Source: a virus
Length of the DNA: 54,777 nucleotides
Virus record (IMG/VR): IMGVR_UViG_3300031688_000022
Coordinates: 1 to 54,777 of that record
Strand: one strand, 5' to 3'
Below, piece after piece: positions 16,071 to 23,443 of this stretch (position 1 is its first letter; every line of letters begins with the position of its first letter). Both the position numbers and the translations under genes were made by a program. The notes under the pieces were generated by a model that was not told where the DNA came from, did no database searches, and was given only the letters and a program-made list of their open reading frames with translations.

Positions 16071-16986
16071 AATATTCCTTAACGATATCAAATGATTGTT
16101 TACCAAATAGACTTCCGTCTACACTACACTTATTACAAGGTGACATACTTCGGTCACCCTTCATTAGTTTCTTTCTGATCTTGTTCATCGGTTTACTGAA
16201 CCACACATCATGTAATGACATGGTAAGTAAATTTCCGACAACATGTTCTCTACCCCAATCGTTTGAACAGAATAGAACGTCTCCGTTCCAGTCAACAAAC
16301 ATTTTATAGAATGGGTAGTGACATACTTTACCTTGTAAGTTTTCTATGGTGTCGTCTTCTATCCCGACCCAGTCCATCACTCCACTACGATTATTTAGTA
16401 TGAGTCCATGGTTCTCTACTTCACCCCAATGCATTCTGTATTTGTAATTTGACTGAGGAACATCTCTCATGATAACATCGAAGTGATCAGCTTGCTCAAT
16501 ACCATCGTACAAATTAATGTACAACATGTCTAGTCCACTGAACTCGAATAACATATTTGCATATTCATATGTTAACTTATCACCATTAGTGTTACACTCT
16601 AGTGTTGCATGTGGAACTTCTCGTCTAAGGACACCAACGATTTCTTGGAATCTTGGGTTGAGTAAATTCTCTCCGTATCCACTTAACGATATCTTACCTT
16701 GGAACCCATTCTTGTGAAGTTCCTTTCCAATGATCTCAGCACCCTTGGGGGTCATGTGTAGATTTCTATTGGGAAAGACTTCAGGGTTTGCACGAGGACA
16801 GAATGAACATGTCCTGTTACACAACTCTGTAGTGTTCATCTCCACTGTAAGGATAGAACTTAACTCGGTATACTCCATCGGGTGCTTGTTAAATTGGAGA
16901 CCACTCCAATGCTTCTTCTCTTGTTCTCTTCTGTGTTCAAGGAAGTCGTGTTGGTCAACTGCAGTTATTGGGATGTTACGAGACAT
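16045..16986 (-). CDS. Radical SAM/SPASM domain protein
   Basis: 313 residues. 'CNRTCSFCPRANP' carries the 4Fe-4S ligands Cys56, Cys60 and Cys63 (CX3CX2C). 'ISLSGYGENLLNPRF' near 94-108 is the GGE-like SAM-binding region, and a C-terminal SPASM-like set includes 'VCHYPFYKMFVDWNGDVLFCSNDWGREHVVG' and 'CNKCSVDG'. Such enzymes modify peptides, sugars or nucleotides by radical chemistry. The overlap with the SDR and the nearby sulfotransferase suggests one pathway. The start overlaps the upstream gene by 11 bp. Confidence 0.85.
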   Translation of the reverse strand: MSRNIPITAVDQHDFLEHRREQEKKHWSGLQFNKHPMEYTELSSILTVEMNTTELCNRTCSFCPRANPEVFPNRNLHMTPKGAEIIGKELHKNGFQGKISLSGYGENLLNPRFQEIVGVLRREVPHATLECNTNGDKLTYEYANMLFEFSGLDMLYINLYDGIEQADHFDVIMRDVPQSNYKYRMHWGEVENHGLILNNRSGVMDWVGIEDDTIENLQGKVCHYPFYKMFVDWNGDVLFCSNDWGREHVVGNLLTMSLHDVWFSKPMNKIRKKLMKGDRSMSPCNKCSVDGSLFGKQSFDIVKEYYESSNNRK

Positions 16987-17428
16987 GAGTTACCACTAAG
17001 TGTCTCTCGTAGTCTTCAGTTTGATCATGGAAGGTATACACTATTTCATCACCAGCTTTAAAATTATCGGCTAAGTCTTTCGGTATGCAACAGAAAGAAC
17101 CACCATCGTTAGGGGTTATCAGTTTACTCCTAGGGAAACCGTGAGGTTTATATAGGAATGATTTGAGTCGAATACTTTGAAGTGGGTCTTCGTTTAAAGA
17201 TAGTGCAGAGATCAAAAGACTTTTGCCTTTTCTAACTACGTGTATTGGTTGTTCATCGAAAAGGGTTCCTAGACGGAACCCATAATCGACTGGTATATCA
17301 AACCTCAACACATCTTCTGTGATCGGTCTTAACTCTATATCGTACTGAGGTGCGACTTCGTAAATATTAAGTTCTCTTACTACAGAGTTCTTAGAAGTAT
17401 CCGCCGTCTCTTGTATCCGTATCACCAT
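16976..17428 (-). CDS. Hypothetical protein upstream of the radical SAM gene
   Basis: 150 residues from ATG 17428 (38-bp overlap with the acidic protein gene; ATG 17458 also possible). It is beta-rich, with 'YGFRLGTLF', 'VVRKGKSLLISALSL' and a Cys pair in 'GGSFCCIPKDLADNFKAGDEIVYTF', reminiscent of a small barrel domain. No family recognised. It could serve the downstream modification cassette or be the tail of the upstream operon. Confidence 0.55.
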   Translation of the reverse strand: MVIRIQETADTSKNSVVRELNIYEVAPQYDIELRPITEDVLRFDIPVDYGFRLGTLFDEQPIHVVRKGKSLLISALSLNEDPLQSIRLKSFLYKPHGFPRSKLITPNDGGSFCCIPKDLADNFKAGDEIVYTFHDQTEDYERHLVVTHVS

Positions 17429-18902
17429 CAGTTTTTGCCTCGTCACTTTCGACTGCACTTACGAATTCATCACTACCTGTTAATTCTTCAATAAGAACCA
17501 AAGCCTTCTCTTCGAAGGTATCAATCATTTTTGCTTTAGTAGATTTAGTTGAGATTTCAAATCCCAATGTAGTGGACACTGCTTCTATTTCAGACTTAGT
17601 CATCTTCAAGAGATCATCCTTATTAGGGATTGTAATCTCATCGAACTCGTCTTCAGTCTCTTCATAGTTTTCGATGGTTCTGATATTGTCTTGTTTTAAA
17701 ACAACATCATCTTCTCCGACTACTGGTTGTTCGTAACCAATGTCTAGAGTAGATTCATCTTCAGTAAGTTGTGCTTTGATGTTAGGTGCATTACCAATCA
17801 CACCATTTAAGTTTGGTGCATTACCACCTGTTAGAAATGAAGTTGGTGCAACTGGTGTTGGTTCAAGAGTAGACGGTTCTTCACTTACGTTTGGTAGGTC
17901 AAGGATGTTGTCCACTCGTTGCGGTGTTACTGTGTCGTCCCATTCTATCGGATTTAAAGTTTCTTCAGGAAATTCTAGGGCATCAGCCTCTTCAACTTCT
18001 TCTGCAAGTTTAGTTTCTGCAAAGAACGCTTCACTTGTTGTTCCACTGATTATAGCATTAGGATTGTATCCTTCGTCTTCTGTGCTTGAGGTAAACTCAG
18101 CAAAAGATTTCTTTGCTTCTTCGATTGTTGCTACAAACTCAGGGTCGGTAGAAATAGGTTCAAGTTCTTCTTGCATAACTTCAGAAGGGGTTGCTGGATT
18201 CATCATCCTTGCAAGTTTAAATGCAGGGCCTGGTGTTCCAGTAGGTACTACTGGTGCAAGTGTTTCGACTGGAAGTCTAGAATGAACATCATCTGTCATG
18301 ACAGGAGTAAGTTCAACTGGTGTATGGTACGATGTTGGTGCAGGAGTAAGTTCAACTGGTTCTACTGCAGCTCTTGACTGTGCTAACATGTTTGCAACTT
18401 GTTGTTGTTCACTTGTAGTAAGTGTGTCTGCAACTTGTCCTGTAGGTAAACCGATAACACCATCACCATCCAAGTCAATAGATAGACCTTGCTTAGCAAG
18501 TGCAGCTTCCATTTGTACAAGTCTGTTTTCAGATTGCTTACGAAGGACACGCTCATCAGTAAGTAACTGAGTGTCTCTTTCTCTTTGTGTTTGTAAAGCA
18601 ATCTGTTGGTTCTCAGCTTCCTTTGCTTGTAACATTGCAAACTGTTCTTGACCACGTTTCATCTGTGTCTGATATTCGATGATACCTTTGTTGGTCTCTT
18701 CTCTGATTGTGATGATTGCATCTAAGTCGTCTGCTTTAAACATACCTTTCTCTAGACCAAGTTCCATAATTGCTTTGATAGCATTTACAGTGTTGGGTTT
18801 AATCGGGATGGTATAGTTCTCTAGACGTTGAGCTAGTTTCTCAATCTCGGTGGGTTCTACTCGTTCCTGCTGGAAGGTAGAGGGTGTTTCAAATTCTGCC
18901 AT
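17391..18902 (-). CDS. Long acidic protein with coiled coil, Ca-loop-like motif and C-terminal SAP/HeH-like segment
   Basis: 503 residues. The N-terminal 170 are helical with a coiled coil ('QTQRERDTQLLTDERVLRKQ'). Near 148-156 is 'DLDGDGVIG', an EF-hand/dockerin-like calcium loop. A long Pro/Thr/Glu-rich acidic low-complexity middle follows. Residues 430-470 ('LLKMTKSEIEAVSTTLGFEISTKSTKAKMID') look like a SAP/HeH-type helix-extension-helix, often DNA-binding. It could be a virion or nucleoid-related protein; the function is unknown. ATG 18902 follows ATGGAGAA. Confidence 0.65.
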   Translation of the reverse strand: MAEFETPSTFQQERVEPTEIEKLAQRLENYTIPIKPNTVNAIKAIMELGLEKGMFKADDLDAIITIREETNKGIIEYQTQMKRGQEQFAMLQAKEAENQQIALQTQRERDTQLLTDERVLRKQSENRLVQMEAALAKQGLSIDLDGDGVIGLPTGQVADTLTTSEQQQVANMLAQSRAAVEPVELTPAPTSYHTPVELTPVMTDDVHSRLPVETLAPVVPTGTPGPAFKLARMMNPATPSEVMQEELEPISTDPEFVATIEEAKKSFAEFTSSTEDEGYNPNAIISGTTSEAFFAETKLAEEVEEADALEFPEETLNPIEWDDTVTPQRVDNILDLPNVSEEPSTLEPTPVAPTSFLTGGNAPNLNGVIGNAPNIKAQLTEDESTLDIGYEQPVVGEDDVVLKQDNIRTIENYEETEDEFDEITIPNKDDLLKMTKSEIEAVSTTLGFEISTKSTKAKMIDTFEEKALVLIEELTGSDEFVSAVESDEAKTDGDTDTRDGGYF

Positions 18903-18950
18903 TATATATTCTCCATGGAAAGATGTTAGACTAGGTAGTTAAATATTGAA

Positions 18951-18976
18951 GTTAATTTTTTAACTTCCTTTATAGT
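18951..18976. terminator. AT-rich inverted repeat, possible weak bidirectional terminator
   Basis: GAAGTTAA, TTTT, TTAACTTC forms a perfect 8-bp stem with a 4-base loop between the 172-residue gene (stop at 19008) and the acidic protein gene. The stem is AT-rich and only short T runs flank it, so termination would be weak. It could instead be a binding site. Confidence 0.3.
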
Positions 18977-19007
18977 ATGTATAGTCTCGAATCTCTATTA
19001 TTATTTA

Positions 19008-19526
19008 TTAAATTATGATGTCGGGGAATGCTTTTTGAACAATTTCTTTCGTAATGTTCTTAAAAGGATTCTTTCCATCTTTTATCAGATCAATCATCAT
19101 TGCTTCATTAGCAGGGATACCTTCCAACATACCAATCCACATAGCTTCTCTTTTAACTATGGGTAGTTGGTTTGTTACGAAGTATTTGAATAGTTTGAAT
19201 TCAAATCTTAAACTGGTTTCTGCAAGATCACTTGCGGGTGCATCATTACCCTTGAAAGGAGTTTTCCCTTCAGGCAAAGTAGAACTGATCAAAGGATTAT
19301 GAATCCAATTCAGTATTGCTTTGATTGATGCGTTTCTTTCTGCGAACACTTTTAAACCATGAGCTGCCTTATCGACATCGTCTTGTGCAACTATTTCTGC
19401 TTGACATAATATCTCATATGCGTCTGCGTTGTTTTGCAACTTGGTTCTTTCGGTTATCAGTTTTAACACTGGTTTGTTCGGAGCTCCTTTCGGACGACCC
19501 CTGCCTTTCTTTTTTACTTCTGTCAT
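19008..19526 (-). CDS. Conserved phage protein with AT-hook-like N-terminus
   Basis: 172 residues. The N-terminus 'KKKGRGRPKGAPNKP' has the GRP core of an AT-hook DNA-binding motif. The rest is helical, with 'LRFEFKLFKYFVTNQLPIVKREAMWIGMLEGI'. Similar proteins sit next to RNase H genes in marine T4-like phages (I think annotated DUF6433; to be checked). Its start overlaps the RNase H stop by 4 bp. It may bind DNA, but this is inference. Confidence 0.65.
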   Translation of the reverse strand: MTEVKKKGRGRPKGAPNKPVLKLITERTKLQNNADAYEILCQAEIVAQDDVDKAAHGLKVFAERNASIKAILNWIHNPLISSTLPEGKTPFKGNDAPASDLAETSLRFEFKLFKYFVTNQLPIVKREAMWIGMLEGIPANEAMMIDLIKDGKNPFKNITKEIVQKAFPDIII

Positions 19527-20359
19527 AATGTAAAGTCCTCTACATGATTTAATAACTGATCAAGTCTATGTGTTCTTAGGTAATCAAATACTTTCCCTCT
19601 TACAGGTGCTGTCTTTGAAAACTCTTCTAAGATCGTGTCCTCAATTTTCTGAGGAATAAACTCTAGATCAATTAAAGTTTGGTTTCTTAAATAGTTCCTA
19701 TAGTATTTATCGTCACTTTGAATGGTCATTCTGAGATAACTATCTACTACAGGTTTTCTTAACGGTGTTTGTCTAATCCCTAAATGGAAACAATCATCAT
19801 TCGATAATATGTTTGGGATTCCATCTGACTTATCACCCCTTAAAATATGTTCCTTAAGGAACGTATCGGGGTCTTCACAATTAATCAGTTTGTTGAGATT
19901 AGGACTCCACTGTTTTACATAGTCATATTTATGTAGTTGTTGAAAGTCTTTATCTCCACTCACAATCATGACTGGTTCTTTTGCATGTTTAACTAGGATA
20001 GCGATGATGTCATCTGCCTCACAAGCCTCGACATACATATAACGGTATGGGAAGTTCTCTTTGATTTCCTGTTTAACTTTGTCTAGTGTAGAGAATAACA
20101 TTCCCCAATCCAAGTCACTTGCATCACGTCCTTTCTTACGGTTTGCTTTGTACAAAGGATAGAATGTCTTTCTCCATGTATGGGGTGCATCGGTGCAAAG
20201 AGTTATCTCTCCGTACTCGGGTGCATATCGTTTTTGGTAGTTACGTACCGAATTAAGAATCATGTGTCGGAGCATATCCTCTGATACCTCTCCATCATTC
20301 ATCTTTAGTTGTGCCATGAGACCTGCTATGATCGTCTGTGTAAAATCTATTAGTACCAT
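19523..20359 (-). CDS. rnh: 5'-3' exonuclease / RNase H (T4 Rnh family)
   Basis: 278 residues with the FEN-type acidic motifs: 'LIDFTQTI' at 3-10, 'DAPHTWRKTFYPLYKANRKKGRD' near 57-79, 'EACEADDIIAILV' near 111-123, 'SGDKDFQQL' near 134-142 and 'RGDKSDGIPN' near 173-182. T4 Rnh (305 aa) removes RNA primers and adjacent DNA from lagging-strand fragments together with gp32. It fits with gp32, gp59 and primase in the window. It begins 2 bp after the stop of the upstream gene. Confidence 0.9.
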   Translation of the reverse strand: MVLIDFTQTIIAGLMAQLKMNDGEVSEDMLRHMILNSVRNYQKRYAPEYGEITLCTDAPHTWRKTFYPLYKANRKKGRDASDLDWGMLFSTLDKVKQEIKENFPYRYMYVEACEADDIIAILVKHAKEPVMIVSGDKDFQQLHKYDYVKQWSPNLNKLINCEDPDTFLKEHILRGDKSDGIPNILSNDDCFHLGIRQTPLRKPVVDSYLRMTIQSDDKYYRNYLRNQTLIDLEFIPQKIEDTILEEFSKTAPVRGKVFDYLRTHRLDQLLNHVEDFTL

Positions 20360-20360
20360 C

Positions 20361-21071
20361 TTATTTAATCACTCTTATTAATAATGTATTTTTGGTCATC
20401 AAATCGTTTCCATCTTTCAATTTCGATCTAGGAATCTCATCCATAAATCTTTTAGCAATTATCATACCACCAGTCTCTATTTTACCAAGAAACTTATGAT
20501 CTGTCAAGGTCTTTTCTGTACATGATTCATATCCAGTTATTCTCGACCCATTGACACTGAGGTTTCCCTCAAAGCAAGTTACCTTTCTACTGCAAGTGTT
20601 ATAGGTGAACAACATCTTTGCACGAGGTATCTCTATTGGATTGATACTAGTATGATTCTCCCACGACTCTAGGTATGGTAATTTCTTGACCATCTGCTCG
20701 GGAGTTTTTAGTTTTACTTTTCTAACTGTCTTGTTGTTAGTGATGTAGGTTGTGATATCATTATCAATGTTTTGCAGGAACTTGACGAACAACTTCTTGT
20801 CGTCTACTGTTAGGAAATTGTATGCTTCCTTTAACTGATCACACTTCTCTTTGTTTTCCACTTCAAGAATAATGTCATCGACTTGTCCTTGCATATACTT
20901 AATGACCATCGGGGAGAATGCAAGTGTGTTCAAATATTGTAGACACCTCCAGTCATTCCCATAAGGAGTCGTTAGAAAGATATCTATCTGACCTTCGATT
21001 TCACCGTAAGCATCTAGTGCCTTGTTCTCGCATCGTTCTTGGATACTAATTTTTTGTTTGTCTTTATTCAT
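20361..21071 (-). CDS. Hypothetical protein upstream of RNase H, possibly leaderless mRNA
   Basis: 236 residues. Helical and Lys-rich to about 130, then beta-rich with three Cys ('YNTCSRKVTCFEGNLSVNG', 'YESCTEK') and a C-terminal 'PRSKLKDGNDLMTKNTLLIRVI'. No family recognised. The sigma70-type promoter at 21080 ends only 8 bp before the ATG, so transcription would start at or next to the start codon. Pairing with RNase H suggests a DNA-metabolism role, by context only. Confidence 0.6.
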   Translation of the reverse strand: MNKDKQKISIQERCENKALDAYGEIEGQIDIFLTTPYGNDWRCLQYLNTLAFSPMVIKYMQGQVDDIILEVENKEKCDQLKEAYNFLTVDDKKLFVKFLQNIDNDITTYITNNKTVRKVKLKTPEQMVKKLPYLESWENHTSINPIEIPRAKMLFTYNTCSRKVTCFEGNLSVNGSRITGYESCTEKTLTDHKFLGKIETGGMIIAKRFMDEIPRSKLKDGNDLMTKNTLLIRVIK

Positions 21072-21079
21072 AGTTTACT

Positions 21080-21109
21080 AGTATAACAAAAAGTGAGGGA
21101 CACTGTCAA
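21080..21109 (-). promoter_or_regulatory. Sigma70-type promoter, repeat family member 4
   Basis: Minus strand TTGACA (21104-21109), 18 bp with GTGTCCCTCACTTTTTGT, TATACT (21080-21085). The -10 ends 8 bp before ATG 21071, predicting a leaderless or nearly leaderless message. Confidence 0.7.
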
Positions 21110-21113
21110 GTTG

Positions 21114-22145
21114 TTAAGACCAAATACTTCTATCTCTTAATTTCAATAAAATATTTTTCACTATATCTGTTATCACTTCTTCAATACCATTCAATCCAGG
21201 CGAAGAGTTAACCTCAATAAAAATAGGGTCTCCCTTATCTCTGTCTGTTGCAGGAATAAAGTCTACCCCTACTAGTTGACCGTCTACAACCTTAGCTGCT
21301 CTTATACACTCTTCCTGTTCCTTCTGAGTGCATTCAAATACTTCAGGTTTACTTCCTTGTGCAACATTACTTCTGAAGTCTCCTTCAACTACTGGTCGTT
21401 TCATTGCACCCATGATTTCTCCACCACAAACAATAACTCTGACATCATATTTTGATTCAACATATTCTTGTATTAGAACATCTTCGAATGGGGCAAGTTT
21501 GTTTACCAGTTGTCCTGTTGCCAGAAGTGATTTCATACTGTCGATGAGTAACACTCCAACACCTTGTGAACCTCTGGCAGTTTTCATGATGATTGGAAAG
21601 TCCATACCCAACCTATCGAAAGATTTCTCTTGAAGGTGTTGGTGTGATACTCTTACTGTCTTAGGTGTAACTAGGTTATTGCGTTCAAAATATAATTGGT
21701 TGTTGTCTTTGTCTGAACAAATCTCATGACACTTAACACTATTGATTAGAGTGTAACCCCTGTAAGTCAATTCGTTAGAGACATTTGTGTACGAACCTTT
21801 TGAGGTAACGCCTGGATGTCCTAGACCTCTCAAAAGAATTAAAGTATTCTTAGGGTCAATTTCAATTGGGTCGATATAATCTATGTCGTCTGATTTAAGT
21901 GTGGGGGTGATGACAAGACCTTCCTTGTCCACTGCAAAGGTGTTGATATAATCTTTACCATTCTTGGTCGAAATATAAAGACCATTAAAATCACAGAGAT
22001 GACATTCGATACTCATCTTCTTTGCAACAGCTTTGATTAACACTGCAGTAGTGTTAGGGTCGTCTGAGTCATGAGCAGAAAGAATGATTAACTTGTAATC
22101 ACTGCCGACTGTCTTTACCTCTTGTAGTTCTCTAAATCCTTTCAT
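21114..22145 (-). CDS. RimK-like ATP-grasp ligase
   Basis: 343 residues. An N-terminal pre-ATP-grasp region is followed by 'FPIIMKTARGSQGVGVLLIDS' near 184-204 (ATP-binding loop), 'VLIQEYVESKYDVRVIVCGGEIMGAMKR' near 224-251, and the metal-site end 'PIFIEVNSSPGLNGIEE' near 304-320. This is the RimK family of alpha-L-glutamate ligases. E. coli RimK adds Glu residues to the C-terminus of ribosomal protein S6, while relatives act on cofactors or peptides. With a phage bS21 in the same window, ribosome modification is an attractive role, but the target cannot be read from sequence. Confidence 0.82.
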   Translation of the reverse strand: MKGFRELQEVKTVGSDYKLIILSAHDSDDPNTTAVLIKAVAKKMSIECHLCDFNGLYISTKNGKDYINTFAVDKEGLVITPTLKSDDIDYIDPIEIDPKNTLILLRGLGHPGVTSKGSYTNVSNELTYRGYTLINSVKCHEICSDKDNNQLYFERNNLVTPKTVRVSHQHLQEKSFDRLGMDFPIIMKTARGSQGVGVLLIDSMKSLLATGQLVNKLAPFEDVLIQEYVESKYDVRVIVCGGEIMGAMKRPVVEGDFRSNVAQGSKPEVFECTQKEQEECIRAAKVVDGQLVGVDFIPATDRDKGDPIFIEVNSSPGLNGIEEVITDIVKNILLKLRDRSIWS

Positions 22146-22525
22146 GCCTTTCCGACTCCGTGTTCTATCACTTGTAATTCCAGTGGAGTTAATTGTTTCT
22201 TATGTAGTGCAACGAAGTGTTCAGCGTCTACCAGTACTAGTGGTTTACTTCTGTTCCTCTTAATCACAACTAAGGGTTCATACCCTTTACAGTTTGTCGA
22301 AGCTTGTTCATATGCTTTCCATACGTTCACTGCTTCTTGGTTCTTACACTCAATGGAGTAGGGGAACTTCTCACGAGACTCTCGTCCCATAATTATATCT
22401 TCACCTTGTGACCCCATCGGTCTAGATTCTAAATCTTCTTCATGTAGGTTAAGTGTCTTAACCATGACTTGGGCAAACCACTGTTGTAGTTTACGACCCT
22501 TTGCTTTCGCTGACGATGTCTTCAT
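22142..22525 (-). CDS. PD-(D/E)xK nuclease, Holliday-junction-resolvase-like
   Basis: 127 residues. 'KGRKLQQWFAQ' near 9-19, Asp43 in 'GSQGEDIIM', and 'PYSIECKNQ' with Glu59-x-Lys61 give the small PD-(D/E)xK pattern of archaeal Hjc-type resolvases and restriction-like nucleases. It may process recombination junctions. It overlaps the RimK-like gene by 4 bp and the Fe-S carrier gene by 35 bp. Confidence 0.65.
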   Translation of the reverse strand: MKTSSAKAKGRKLQQWFAQVMVKTLNLHEEDLESRPMGSQGEDIIMGRESREKFPYSIECKNQEAVNVWKAYEQASTNCKGYEPLVVIKRNRSKPLVLVDAEHFVALHKKQLTPLELQVIEHGVGKA

Positions 22526-22826
22526 TAAATGTAATACTCACTCCACAACCACAACTGGCTTCTTCATTTGGATTCTGAAACGTAAATGTTTCATTCAATC
22601 CTTCTTTAATATAATCTAATGTCATCCCTCTTAAAAAGGGTTGACTCATTGTATCTATTAGAAACTTAAACTTACCGTAATCTATTTCTAGGTCACCGTC
22701 TTTAAATTCGTCCTCAACAAAAACATATTCGTAACCACTACACCCACCACCAGTAACACCCAGTCGAACTGAGTCCACTTTCTTTCTAAGCAGGGTTTCT
22801 ATTGCAATGTCTGTTACTTCTATCAT
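22491..22826 (-). CDS. A-type iron-sulfur carrier (IscA/HesB family)
   Basis: 111 residues with the three invariant cysteines: Cys29 in 'GVTGGGCSGY' and Cys92/Cys94 in 'ASCGCGVSITF'. A-type carriers deliver Fe-S clusters to apo-proteins. In this phage the natural clients would be the radical SAM enzyme (16045-16986) or host enzymes. The length is normal (E. coli IscA 107). Marine T4-like phages commonly carry hesB. It precedes the nuclease with a 35-bp overlap. Confidence 0.9.
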   Translation of the reverse strand: MIEVTDIAIETLLRKKVDSVRLGVTGGGCSGYEYVFVEDEFKDGDLEIDYGKFKFLIDTMSQPFLRGMTLDYIKEGLNETFTFQNPNEEASCGCGVSITFNEDIVSESKGS

Positions 22827-22837
22827 ACAATTATTTA

Positions 22838-23443
22838 TTAATCTTCGGAGTTAGTGTTCTCTTTAATTTTTAATAATTCATAAGGAATATAAATGTCTTG
22901 GTCTTCGGGAATATAAAGATAATTAATATCTGTACGATTACAAGTGTCGATTGCATCGTAGATAGTTTCCACTAATGCTTCACCACCTAGATTAAAAGAA
23001 GTGTTGAACACTACTGGTACACCATTCTTTTCGTACATGGTTTTAATTAAATTATAATAGTTTTTATTTTGTTCTACTGTGACCGTTTGGATTCTACAGG
23101 TTCCGTCTGCATGAACAATACTAGGAATCTTCTCGTAGGCAATCTCTCGTGCTTGAATAGCAAACGACATCCAAGGGGAGTCGGGTAATTGTTTCATGTC
23201 AAAATAATCATTAGCATGTTCTGCCATGACACTACCTGCGAAGGGACGATAGAATTCTCTCTTCTTAATATTATTAACAATTTGTTTTGCTTCGGGGTTA
23301 GTCGGGTCGAATAAAATACTTCGGTTGCCCAATGCTCTTGGCCCCCACTCACCTTTACCTTGGAACATTCCAACGATTTGTTTCTCGTCAATAATTAAAT
23401 CAACAATCTCATTCACGTCTCTTATTATTTCTGTCTTATGCAT
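22838..23443 (-). CDS. Carbamoyltransferase, C-terminal half (split NodU/TobZ-type enzyme)
   Basis: 201 residues from ATG 23443, which overlaps the stop of the N-terminal half (TAATG). 'GMFQGKGEWGPRALGNRSIL' near 33-52, 'REFYRPFAGSVMAEHA' near 69-84, 'DGTCRIQTV' and 'VVFNTSFNLGGEALV' are the hallmarks of the carbamoyltransferase C-terminal (YrdC-partner) domain, which binds the acceptor and carbamoyl-adenylate. In NodU, TobZ and CmcH both halves are one chain of about 550-600 residues; here they are two coupled genes totalling 599. Confidence 0.85.
   Translation of the reverse strand: MHKTEIIRDVNEIVDLIIDEKQIVGMFQGKGEWGPRALGNRSILFDPTNPEAKQIVNNIKKREFYRPFAGSVMAEHANDYFDMKQLPDSPWMSFAIQAREIAYEKIPSIVHADGTCRIQTVTVEQNKNYYNLIKTMYEKNGVPVVFNTSFNLGGEALVETIYDAIDTCNRTDINYLYIPEDQDIYIPYELLKIKENTNSED

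Noticed and set aside
17391-18902. A calcium-binding dockerin or cellulosome protein
   Set aside because: Only a single DLDGDGVIG loop is present, without the paired helix repeats of dockerins.
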